Part shown: in pieces, positions 26,227-34,285 of the stretch
How positions within the stretch are numbered: position 1 is the first letter of the stretch
How the letters are laid out: every line of letters begins with the position of its first letter
Origin: [Limnothrix rosea] IAM M-220
GTDB taxonomy: Bacteria; Cyanobacteriota; Cyanobacteriia; Cyanobacteriales; MRBY01
Assembly: GCF_001904615.1 (NCBI RefSeq)
Contig: NZ_MRBY01000033.1
Coordinates: 1-45,104, forward strand
Direction: 5' to 3'
Length of the DNA: 45,104 bases
Translations under genes and position numbers: made by a program
Notes under the pieces: model-generated
The model's input: the letters and a program-made list of their open reading frames with translations, nothing else
What the model was told of the DNA's origin: nothing
The model's database searches: none

Positions 26227-26736
26227 ATGAATACCTCAATTAAACGCCCAGTATTATCCATTGATTGGAATATTGTGGTGATGGCTGCCCTAGGTTTTTG
26301 GCTTAGTGCATCTTTCTTACTCGATGCTGTCATTGTGCCCGTTCTCTTTTCCACAGGCATGATGGCAGACACAGGTTTTATTAGTGCGGGCTATGTCTTA
26401 TTCGGTGTATTTAACCGTCTTGAGCTCGTCTGTGCCGCTATTATCTTGGCAGGATTTGTCATTTTTAAAAATCAAAATCGTTTCGGCGATCGCCTCAGTT
26501 TAAGTGCATTGGTGATGGCCAGTGTTTTACTTAATATTGCCCTGCTCTATACCTACATTTTGACACCGCAACTTAGCGGCTGGGGACTAGAAATGGAAGC
26601 ATTGACCGTAACTCCAACAATGCCAGCAGCCATGGTTTGGCTCCACGGTTGTTATTGGGCGATGGAAATCACTAAATTTGTCTTAGGTATTACCCTCTGG
26701 CGCTGGTGCTACAAGCGTAATTGTGCGATCGCCTAA
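26227..26736 (+). CDS. Four-span membrane protein (DUF4149-like)
   Basis: A 169-residue integral membrane protein with about four spans near residues 16-38, 55-73, 85-107 and 137-157. The pattern of a small polytopic protein with a conserved ALGFWLSASFLLDAVIVPVLF first span and WAMEITKFVLGITLWRW last span resembles DUF4149/TMEM205-like proteins, but the match is from memory and weak. The start is the ATG at 26227; a TTG two codons earlier is also in frame. Function is unknown. A hairpin terminator at 26789-26828 ends the unit. Confidence 0.75.
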   Translation: MNTSIKRPVLSIDWNIVVMAALGFWLSASFLLDAVIVPVLFSTGMMADTGFISAGYVLFGVFNRLELVCAAIILAGFVIFKNQNRFGDRLSLSALVMASVLLNIALLYTYILTPQLSGWGLEMEALTVTPTMPAAMVWLHGCYWAMEITKFVLGITLWRWCYKRNCAIA

Positions 26737-26788
26737 ACCTTAGACCCTCGTTTAGCCGATAAACAAACACTTACTTGTCAGAATTAAG

Positions 26789-26828
26789 AAATCGAGATGT
26801 TGCAATAGACAGCATCCCGATTTTTTTT
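26789..26828 (+). terminator. Rho-independent terminator
   Basis: AATCGAGATG and GCATCCCGATT can pair over about nine bases (one A-C mismatch) around an AATAGACA loop, followed by eight T. It lies about 55 bases after the membrane protein gene. Confidence 0.7.
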
Positions 26829-26919
26829 ACAGTTACTTCAGATAAAAACCAAGTATTCTTTCACTCTTAAGACCTTGATTTAGCAAGGGTTTAACATGTT
26901 AAACCCCTACCAAGTTTAT

Positions 26920-28143
26920 TTACTGAACCGCACAACGAATAGTTCGTAAAGTAGCAGCAGCAGCATAATTACGTTGAGATGGCGTATCTGGTAAGAAGCG
27001 ATTGCCGCTCTCTTGGAAAGGCGTTGCCGCATTACAGTACGCAGACATTTGCTTTGTCAAGTCACCAGCCCAGTGGCCATTCAAATCAACAAAAGAGAAG
27101 GCACTATTACGCGTGGGAAGGGTCGTACCTTTACCCTGAATACTTTGGGCATATTCCGCTGTCCGACGGAGAATCGCCATCAGTTCTGCACGGGTGACTT
27201 GTTGAGTCGGACGGAAAGTGCCATCTCTGTAGCCGCTAACAATATTGTTCTGTTGTGCCCAAGCGATTTTGCCGGCGCTCCAACGGTTTGCAGCCACATC
27301 AGGGAAAGAACCAGCTTGATTGGGGACTTGAATGTTGCTTTCCGGAATAACCTTTAAGCTTTCAATCGCCATCGAAACAAGCTGCTCACGGGTGAGGGAT
27401 TCAGTGGGACGGAAGGTATTGTCATTAAAACCAGCAATAAAGCCAACATTAACCGCTTGTTCGATTTCACTGCGATAAATATCACCGCCGATATCAGTAA
27501 AGCGAGAAGCTGCAACATCAGGTGTGTTATCCACGGGGGGAGTAACGACGACAGGTTCTTCAGTCACGCCAGATTCTAAGGTGACAACTTGAGAGCCATC
27601 AGAGGAGAAGTAGAAATGTCCAAGGGGCTTATTTTCGTAGGTGCGGCGGGTAAATTCCCAGCCGGGGAGCAGGTCAATTTTTAGGTAGTCATCGGCGATA
27701 CCATTAGTTTGGCCAATGAGGATTTCTGGTTTGGAACGATCGCTAGGAGTCGCAATGAGCCGGGCTTTATCTTCAAATCGCTTAATTTGGAGTAAATATT
27801 TGGTGCCGAAGTCTTCGCCATCGATACGCATGGAATAACCATTACTGTCGGTACTACGGCGACAATCGCTGGTAAACGCGAAATTGAGCAGGAGAGGGTC
27901 AATGGTCGTCGGAGCGTTACCGGATTCTGCCCAGCAGGCGCGTTTGTCTTTGAATTGCTCGATCACGAGTAGGTTGAAGTTGCCGGATCTCAGGGGGACA
28001 GCGACGGCAACCATTTGGTTTTGATCGATGGGGTCTTCTCCAAAAATACTTTGGGACTGCACACTTTGGAGTGGCGCAAAGGTTGTCGCAATTGTGGTTG
28101 CGGCGATCGCCAAACATTTGAGAGGTAGAGCAGTTTTAAACAT
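26920..28143 (-). CDS. Exported DUF3747 protein with S-layer homology domains
   Basis: A 407-residue secreted protein. A signal peptide (about 1-30, cleavage near VQSQS) is followed by a DUF3747 domain (about 35-190), recognised by FGEDPIDQNQMVAVAVPL, CWAESG and LLPGWEFTRRTY, a combination typical of cyanobacteria. Two clear S-layer homology repeats follow (about 212-275 and 280-340; FRPTESLTREQLVSMAIESL and FRPTQQVTRAELMAILRR), and a third degenerate one reaches the C-terminus. SLH domains attach proteins to cell-wall polysaccharide, so this is probably a surface or periplasmic wall-linked protein. AGGA lies a short way before the ATG. It is about 100 bases downstream of the mechanosensitive channel gene on the same strand. 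Confidence 0.9.
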   Translation of the reverse strand: MFKTALPLKCLAIAATTIATTFAPLQSVQSQSIFGEDPIDQNQMVAVAVPLRSGNFNLLVIEQFKDKRACWAESGNAPTTIDPLLLNFAFTSDCRRSTDSNGYSMRIDGEDFGTKYLLQIKRFEDKARLIATPSDRSKPEILIGQTNGIADDYLKIDLLPGWEFTRRTYENKPLGHFYFSSDGSQVVTLESGVTEEPVVVTPPVDNTPDVAASRFTDIGGDIYRSEIEQAVNVGFIAGFNDNTFRPTESLTREQLVSMAIESLKVIPESNIQVPNQAGSFPDVAANRWSAGKIAWAQQNNIVSGYRDGTFRPTQQVTRAELMAILRRTAEYAQSIQGKGTTLPTRNSAFSFVDLNGHWAGDLTKQMSAYCNAATPFQESGNRFLPDTPSQRNYAAAATLRTIRCAVQ

Positions 28144-28247
28144 CTTTTGTTTATCCTTCCTGAGTTATTCACTGCTCTTATTAGACTGGATTAAAGCGAT
28201 TTTGAGCCATTTATGCATGACAGTTTTACAATTGTCTGATTTTGCAA

Positions 28248-29918
28248 CTAATCCTCCAATTCATCCGTCAGCTTTTTGATATTGGCCTGATCCTCTGTGG
28301 TTTGATTTTTGAGGATCAGGACTCGCCGCGCAAAGGGAATCTCCACATTTTCCCGGTCAAAGGCTTCTTTAATCAGCTTCCGAACCAAGCGCTGCACAGG
28401 TAAATGTTTTCCCGGTTTGACCTTTGTTGAGGTGCGAATCGTGAGTTCTGACTCAGAGAAATTGTCTAGGCCATCAATGCAAGTCGGCTCTAAAACATCC
28501 GGATGTAGCTCCTTCACTTGCTTGCCGACATCCTCCAGCACACCATAAACATGGTCTAAATTCGAGTCATAATCAACGCCCACATGAACCACGGCGTAAA
28601 CATACTCCTTGGAATAATTCACAATGGTTTTGATATCGCCATTGCGCACAATGTGTAATCGTCCCTCCGGCGATCGGAAACGTGTGACCCGTAGATCCAT
28701 CGCCTCCACCACCCCGGCTGCCGTATCGGTTTCCACAAAATCCCCCACTAAATAGTAGTTTTGCAGCAAAATTGTGAAGCCATTAACAAGGTCATTAATA
28801 AGATTTTGTGCGCCTAAACCAACGGCTAAACCGACAATACCAGCACCAGCAAGGACAGGGGTTGGGTCAATATTAAAGATATGAAGGACGGCAACACCCG
28901 AACCGAAATAAATCAGATAACGGACTGTATTTTGAATGAGGGGAACGAAGGTAAGACGACGGCGACGCTGGAAGGGGTCAAGATTACGGGCACGTAATAA
29001 AAAGCCTTCAATGGTGATGTTTGCCAGTTCTATGCTGATGCCTGTTGCTAAAATGATGGCAATAATTTGATTAATTGTGACAGCGTAAATAGCAAGGGGT
29101 TTCACCCACGGCAGTTGTACACAAATCAGTCCGGCGATCGCCACATAGACAGCATATTCAAAACAACGTTTCGTGAGACCGATGAGATAACGGAAACGCG
29201 GATAAAAGCGAAATAGTGATTTTGGGTGATCTAAGATAAAATCATCAGCTGAAACATCTAGGGTATCGATTAGGGCAAAAATACCATAGACACAAATTGC
29301 CCCAAAACAAACCAACAAATAACACTCTAAGGCAAAGTAAAAATAGGAAATGACTGCCTCTGGCAAAAACAAAAATTCAAGGCAAAGTACTAGCGCCAGT
29401 AACCATAACCCCGTCTCTAAACTAAGCTCTGTCGCCCACAAAAACTTTTTAATACTATCGGCATTAGCCTCATTTTCTTGCCAACTTTTGAGGCGATCGC
29501 CCAGCCGCCTTGACCAAGGACGTAACGAAGCAACAATCAAAGCCGTTAACAACAACAAAAGTATGCTTTTTATAATGCCAATACCGAAGGATTGCCACTG
29601 ATCTCTAGGCACACCAGAAACCAATTCCTTCATATATAAAAATACAGACTCACCAGTGTATAACAAATAAACATTGACAATAAAAACAAAGCCAATACCG
29701 ACAAAGACAATAATACTTAAACCCTTTTGGAATACCACCTTTGTAATCCCTAAAGGATTAAATTCAGACCGGGGATGGAACCACTGGGATAATCGTTCTA
29801 AGGTGTTTAAAACAACGCAGCGAATAATGAAAATAATTGCCAAAAATACAACTATTTGCACGATAAGGGTGAGAATATCAATGCCTAAAGGCTGAAGATA
29901 ATCAAGAAAGTCTGCCAT
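28248..29918 (-). CDS. MscS family mechanosensitive channel
   Basis: A 556-residue protein with about seven membrane spans and a C-terminal MscS domain. The pore helix and beta-domain signature is GAGIVGLAVGLGAQNLINDL (about 365-384), followed by GFTILLQNYYLVGDFVE and the RNGDIKTIVNYSKEY segment. The extra N-terminal spans before the MscS core make it longer than E. coli MscS, as in many cyanobacterial paralogues. It opens under membrane tension during osmotic downshock, or acts in turgor-linked signalling. It seems to be transcribed from the spacer at 29919 upward and possibly together with the SLH gene. Confidence 0.92.
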   Translation of the reverse strand: MADFLDYLQPLGIDILTLIVQIVVFLAIIFIIRCVVLNTLERLSQWFHPRSEFNPLGITKVVFQKGLSIIVFVGIGFVFIVNVYLLYTGESVFLYMKELVSGVPRDQWQSFGIGIIKSILLLLLTALIVASLRPWSRRLGDRLKSWQENEANADSIKKFLWATELSLETGLWLLALVLCLEFLFLPEAVISYFYFALECYLLVCFGAICVYGIFALIDTLDVSADDFILDHPKSLFRFYPRFRYLIGLTKRCFEYAVYVAIAGLICVQLPWVKPLAIYAVTINQIIAIILATGISIELANITIEGFLLRARNLDPFQRRRRLTFVPLIQNTVRYLIYFGSGVAVLHIFNIDPTPVLAGAGIVGLAVGLGAQNLINDLVNGFTILLQNYYLVGDFVETDTAAGVVEAMDLRVTRFRSPEGRLHIVRNGDIKTIVNYSKEYVYAVVHVGVDYDSNLDHVYGVLEDVGKQVKELHPDVLEPTCIDGLDNFSESELTIRTSTKVKPGKHLPVQRLVRKLIKEAFDRENVEIPFARRVLILKNQTTEDQANIKKLTDELED

Positions 29919-30123
29919 ATTTCTCTTATTTTAATAATCAGTCCTAATCATTTAATTTTAATTTATAGAAAATCACTTCTTTGCCATTGAATATGCCTTG
30001 TAATTTCTCTTAAACTCCATAGGAAATATTTGATATTAAAAAGTTTACTAAACTAAAGCCAAATTAAGCTTTTATCTATGGTTTGATGCTACAAAATTGT
30101 AACAGTTCTCTACAAAATTGCAT

Positions 30124-30270
30124 TTATCCGAACAGACCTAAGCGCTTGCGAATATAGAATTTTTCTGCATGTTTTTCATTATGCAGAAATTGCTTGCTCG
30201 GTGTGTCAATGTCAAAAACATCAAAAACTTTGTTCTTAATATTCCCTGCGACTAAATGAAGGGAATGAGG
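30124..30270 (-). pseudogene. Remnant of an unidentified gene (C-terminal piece)
   Basis: A frame of 48 codons on the minus strand ends in TAA at 30124-30126 and is closed upstream by a stop at 30271-30273. It has no start codon, yet it reads like real protein: SLHLVAGNIKNKVFDVFDI, then a polar middle (DTPSKQFLHNEKHAEK) and the tail FYIRKRLGLFG. Balanced composition unlike the AT-rich flanks, together with the missing start, suggests the 3' end of a gene lost by deletion. I cannot name the family. Confidence 0.4.
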
Positions 30271-30284
30271 TTAATATCCCCGAA

Positions 30285-30392
30285 ATGGAGCAACCTGCTC
30301 CTCATGAATCTGAGAACATATCGCCATTGGAAACGGCACTATATTGGAACTATATTAATGTTCAAACAGAGCTAGCCGAACAAGATAGATGA
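30285..30392 (+). CDS. Doubtful 35-residue acidic peptide
   Basis: ATG at 30285 opens 35 codons to a TGA. The product is acidic and soluble (MEQPAPHESENISPLETALY, ending ELAEQDR). The nearest GAGG is 14 bases upstream, rather far. It could be a small gene, a leader peptide of ftsH, or part of the same decayed region as the frame on the other strand. Low confidence. Confidence 0.2.
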   Translation: MEQPAPHESENISPLETALYWNYINVQTELAEQDR

Positions 30393-30680
30393 CCTCAGGT
30401 GATGTTTCACCATGAGCACGGGCTACAGAAAATCAATAAAATAGCGAAATACTCAGCACCTTTAATCTAAAGCCAACGATTTATCTTTTTGATATTACGC
30501 TCGAAAAAAAGTTTGAAAAGCTTTCAAAATAATTCGAAATAAGTTAATTACTGATACAAAAGAGTCTATCTGGAAAGATAAATGGATAGTATCTGTCGGT
30601 TTGGATTCCTATTTCTAAATGAAAACTCTACAATGGTGGGAAATATATCGTTGCTCTGTTTGTGCCCTATGAAGAGATAC

Positions 30681-32570
30681 ATGTCCTTTACCTTTAAGCA
30701 AGGCCAATCTAATCGTTCTCGACGGTTTAAGTGGCGGGCTAGTATGCTCGGACTACTTTTAGGTCAGGCTCTTCTGCTCGGTGCACCGGCGATCGCCCAA
30801 AATACGGAAGAAGAACAGGGTTTAACCTATGGTGAGTTGCTCGGCAAGGTAGAGCGAGAGCGGGTGGAAAAATTTGTGCTTGATCCGGAGACAAATACAG
30901 CGACGGTGACGCTGAAGGGTCAAACAGAAGAAGAGGCAGAAACAATTCAACTGCTCAATAATAATCAAGAACTATTAGACGCGCTCAAGGACAACAACGT
31001 TGATTTTGAGGTAGTACCCTCCCAAGATAATTCGGTGGCGATCGCCCTTTTTACTAATTTACTTTTAATCTTTGTGCTGGTGGGTGGTCTGGCGATGATT
31101 ATCCGTCGTTCTGCGAATGCCCAAAATAATGCCATGAGTTTCGGCAAATCTCGGGCAAGATTTCAGATGGAAGCGGATACGGGTGTCATGTTTGACGATG
31201 TGGCAGGGGTTGAGGAGGCCAAGGAAGAGCTGACCGAAGTGGTGACTTTCCTCAAAGAACCCAATAAATTTACGGCGATCGGTGCAACGATTCCCCGCGG
31301 CATGCTCCTGATTGGCCCTCCCGGTACGGGTAAAACGCTCCTCGCTAAGGCGATCGCCGGAGAGGCAGGCGTGCCATTTTTCAGTATTTCTGGCTCCGAA
31401 TTTGTCGAAATGTTTGTCGGCGTTGGTGCATCACGGGTACGAGACTTATTCCGAAAAGCCCAAGAAAACGCCCCTTGTTTGGTGTTTATCGATGAAATTG
31501 ATGCCGTTGGTCGCCAGCGGGGTGCGGGCATTGGCGGTGGCAACGATGAGCGCGAACAGACCTTAAACCAGCTCCTGACAGAAATGGATGGTTTTGAAAC
31601 CAACTCTGGCGTAATCGTGATTGCCGCGACAAACCGTCCTGATGTCTTGGATAAAGCGCTTCTACGCCCCGGTCGCTTTGATCGTCAAGTAACGGTGGAT
31701 TACCCCGATCACAATGGTCGTTTGGCAATTCTTGAGGTTCATGCCCGCGACAAAAAGGTTGATGACAATATCGATCTCAAGGTTGTTTCCCGCCGTACAC
31801 CGGGTTTCTCTGGCGCAGATTTGGCAAATTTATTAAATGAAGCGGCAATTCTGGCAGTCCGTCGTCGCAAAGAAACCATTTCCATGCCAGAAATTAATGA
31901 GGCGATCGACCGCGTGATTGTGGGGATGGAAGGGAATCCCGTTGCCGACAGTAAGAAAAAACGCTTAGTTGCCTATCACGAAGTCGGTCATGCTCTCATC
32001 GCAACTCTTAATCCGAACCATGATCCACTGGCAAAGGTGACGCTGATTCCCCGGGGACGTACTCTCGGAACTGCTTGGTATTTGCCCGATGAGGAATTGG
32101 GTTTAGAGAGCCGTAAGCAGATTTTGGCCGTCATCGAGTCAGCGTTGGGTGGCCGTGCTGCGGAAGATGTGATTTTCGGGGCGGATGAGGTAACGAACGG
32201 TGCTAGCCAAGATATCCAGCAGGTGACTAAGTTAGCGCGGCGTATGGTAACCAAACTGGGGATGTCTGAGCTGGGTCAATTTGCCCTAGAGGGTAATACT
32301 GGTGAGGTTTTTCTACGCAATGACTGGACAACCCAACGACCTGATTATTCCGAAAAAATTGCTGGGGCGATCGACGAGGAAATTCGCAAAATTGTTTTTG
32401 AAGCCTACGAAAATGCGAAGCAAATTATCCGAGAAAATCGCAACCTCCTCGACAAAATTGTCGATCAGCTCATTGAGCAGGAAACTATTGAGGGTGACGA
32501 ATTCCGTCGCATCGTCGCTGAGGCAACTAATTCAAAGGTAGTTCTGGAAAAACAGGCGATCGCCTCCTAA
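30681..32570 (+). CDS. ftsH: ATP-dependent zinc metalloprotease FtsH
   Basis: Membrane AAA+ protease that degrades damaged or unneeded membrane proteins; in cyanobacteria the paralogues serve photosystem II repair and regulator turnover. From the ATG at 30681 the product is 629 residues, the family norm. The first span ([20 protein letters not shown]) looks like a cleavable signal peptide, then comes a lumenal or periplasmic domain of about 75 residues, a second span, Walker A GPPGTGKT at 212-219, Walker B VFIDEIDA, the SRH region RPGRFDR, and the zinc site HEVGH at 433-437. The frame is open from 30582 with ATGs there and at 30633 and 30669, so the start is uncertain. yidD follows after 22 bases. 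Which paralogue (FtsH1-4) cannot be told here. Confidence 0.95.
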   Translation: MSFTFKQGQSNRSRRFKWRASMLGLLLGQALLLGAPAIAQNTEEEQGLTYGELLGKVERERVEKFVLDPETNTATVTLKGQTEEEAETIQLLNNNQELLDALKDNNVDFEVVPSQDNSVAIALFTNLLLIFVLVGGLAMIIRRSANAQNNAMSFGKSRARFQMEADTGVMFDDVAGVEEAKEELTEVVTFLKEPNKFTAIGATIPRGMLLIGPPGTGKTLLAKAIAGEAGVPFFSISGSEFVEMFVGVGASRVRDLFRKAQENAPCLVFIDEIDAVGRQRGAGIGGGNDEREQTLNQLLTEMDGFETNSGVIVIAATNRPDVLDKALLRPGRFDRQVTVDYPDHNGRLAILEVHARDKKVDDNIDLKVVSRRTPGFSGADLANLLNEAAILAVRRRKETISMPEINEAIDRVIVGMEGNPVADSKKKRLVAYHEVGHALIATLNPNHDPLAKVTLIPRGRTLGTAWYLPDEELGLESRKQILAVIESALGGRAAEDVIFGADEVTNGASQDIQQVTKLARRMVTKLGMSELGQFALEGNTGEVFLRNDWTTQRPDYSEKIAGAIDEEIRKIVFEAYENAKQIIRENRNLLDKIVDQLIEQETIEGDEFRRIVAEATNSKVVLEKQAIAS

Positions 32571-32592
32571 TTGATTCACAGAAAAATCTCCC

Positions 32593-32835
32593 ATGAAAAA
32601 AATTGCACTGGGTCTCATTCACGGCTATCGTGTGCTAATTTCACCGCTATTGCCGCCAAGTTGCCGGTTTCAGCCCACCTGCTCCCAATATGCCTTGGAT
32701 GCGGTTGAGTTGTACGGTGTTTGGCGTGGTGGCTGGTTAGCGATGAAGCGCATTTTACGCTGCCATCCCTTTGCCGAGGGTGGCTATGACCCAGTGCCCC
32801 ATAATTGTTGTGAGCATCACCAGTCACCCGACTAA
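32593..32835 (+). CDS. yidD: Membrane protein insertion efficiency factor YidD
   Basis: An 80-residue protein with the full YidD signature: [47 protein letters not shown] and GGYDPVP. The family assists YidC in inserting membrane proteins and is peripheral to the inner membrane. Cys residues in SCRF, PTCS and RCHPF are conserved. It starts 22 bases after the ftsH stop, so it is probably co-transcribed with ftsH, a grouping that makes sense for membrane-protein insertion and turnover. Confidence 0.96.
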   Translation: MKKIALGLIHGYRVLISPLLPPSCRFQPTCSQYALDAVELYGVWRGGWLAMKRILRCHPFAEGGYDPVPHNCCEHHQSPD

Positions 32836-32931
32836 AATTTACCGAAGTTGCCTTGTTTTTTTGGGGGCGATCGCCCTATAACCAAACAACGAACAAAATT
32901 CCTTAGATATTTTTAACTATCCAGCGCCGCT

Positions 32932-33825
32932 ATGACCATCACTGCGACAGAAGTAACAACCGACAAAACATGGCAATGGCGAGGCTTTAACATCAACTAT
33001 CGCTCTTGTGGCAACCAAGGTACGCCCGTCGTCATGATTCACGGCTTCGGTGCATCCGTCGGACATTGGCGCAAGAACCTACCCGTTTTAGGCGAACATT
33101 ACCGCTGCTTTGCCATTGACTTATTGGGTTTCGGCAAATCCGCCAAACCAGCGCCCTACACAGAAGCAGACTACACCTTCGACACTTGGGCAGCGCAAAT
33201 CCAAGCATTCTGCGAAGAAGTTATTGGCGAACCAGCTTTTCTTATTGCCAATTCCATTGGTTGTGTTGCCGCCATGCAAACAGCCGTCACCTATCCGCAA
33301 TGGGTTAAAGGTGTTGTCTCTCTGAATTTTTCCCTGCGCCTTTTCCACGAACGAAATTTAGCAAAATCTCCTTTTTATCAGCGTTGGGGCGTACCTGTCT
33401 TCCAAAAAATTCTTACAGGCACACCCTTGGGTAAACTTTTTTTCCGACAAATTGCCCGCCCGCAAGCCATTCGGAACGTTTTGTCCCAGGCCTACAATGA
33501 TCAATCTGCCATCACTGACGAACTGATCGATATCCTCCTAACTCCAGCGAAAGACAAAGGAGCAGTCGATGTTTTCCTTGCTTTTATCAGTTATTCCCAA
33601 GGGGCGCTCCCAGATGATTTGTTGCCGTTACTGCCCTGCCCGGCAGTCGTGATGTGGGGCACAGAAGATCCGTGGGAGCCGATCGCCCTCGGTCAAAAAA
33701 TGGTGGAGCAGTACCCTGAAATTGAGTTTATGCGCCTCGAAGGAGCGGGTCACTGTCCCCAAGATGAAGCACCAGACATGGTTAATGCACAGGTCATGCG
33801 CTGGCTCGCAGCCCAAGAAGCCTAA
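32932..33825 (+). CDS. Alpha/beta hydrolase
   Basis: A 297-residue alpha/beta hydrolase fold protein. The oxyanion region is MIHGFGASVGHWR (about 35-47). The nucleophile elbow is A-N-S108-I-G, with Ala in place of the first Gly of G-x-S-x-G. The acid is in MWGTEDPWEP and the His in GAGHCPQDE. This set, with DLLGFGKSAKP, is typical of cyanobacterial and plastid hydrolases related to pheophytinase and haloalkane dehalogenase-like enzymes. The substrate is unknown. It lies about 460 bases before the olefin synthase, which has its own thioesterase of the same fold, but the two are not close in sequence and a link is not shown. Confidence 0.85.
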   Translation: MTITATEVTTDKTWQWRGFNINYRSCGNQGTPVVMIHGFGASVGHWRKNLPVLGEHYRCFAIDLLGFGKSAKPAPYTEADYTFDTWAAQIQAFCEEVIGEPAFLIANSIGCVAAMQTAVTYPQWVKGVVSLNFSLRLFHERNLAKSPFYQRWGVPVFQKILTGTPLGKLFFRQIARPQAIRNVLSQAYNDQSAITDELIDILLTPAKDKGAVDVFLAFISYSQGALPDDLLPLLPCPAVVMWGTEDPWEPIALGQKMVEQYPEIEFMRLEGAGHCPQDEAPDMVNAQVMRWLAAQEA

Positions 33826-33942
33826 TGGGATTTGAGTAACTTTTTTCACGGGTAGCCAAGAAAAACGACTCTCTACATGGCAATGAACGATGTCCTTTTA
33901 CTTAAAATATTGCCTTTCGGTCTTTGGCGAAGCTGGTTTCGC

Positions 33943-34134
33943 TCAATAATCATTCATCCCTGCGGCTAAACATTTCTGGCGATCGCCCCCCAAAGCACGA
34001 GCAGTAAGACCAACAATGATTGGAGAATCGTTATTTCGTTGTGAATTTTGTCGAATTGCTGCTGTTGCTTGGTAACCCCATAGACGCAAAAATTCAACGC
34101 AATCACTAAACGTGATGGGACATTCGCCACAGGC
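33943..34134 (-). pseudogene. Remnant of a response-regulator receiver domain
   Basis: An open frame of 63 codons on the minus strand, closed by stops at both ends and lacking a start codon, encodes the second half of a receiver domain: GYQATAAIRQ (as in the DGYEAT..IR helix), PIIVGLTARALGGDRQKC (beta-4 to alpha-4, with the conserved Thr) and LAAGMNDY, where the frame stops just before the expected L..P Lys motif. The phospho-acceptor half is missing. This is the signature of hybrid-kinase type receivers, so a two-component gene once stood here. Other parts are not recognisable in the flanks. Confidence 0.6.
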
Positions 34135-34285
34135 TCAATCGGAGGAATGATTCCCGCGAATTGCCCATGAACAGGTGACTCAAGGTTTAATATGGTTAAC
34201 TAGGCTGTAAAACCGGATGTTATCCGCGCGAACTGCTAGGATACGGGGTTCAGAATTTCAATTCGCAGGAGTTGCTAAGGCGTAC

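Larger units (their letters stand above)
29919..30680. other. Long spacer with a gene remnant and ftsH leader
   Basis: About 760 bases between the divergent MscS and ftsH genes. It holds a decayed reading frame on the minus strand (30124-30270), a 35-codon frame on the plus strand (30285-30392), and a small perfect hairpin GGAGCA/TGCTCC at 30288-30302. The frame of ftsH is open from 30582, so part of this region may be translated if an earlier ATG is used. I see no RNA gene. Confidence 0.5.
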
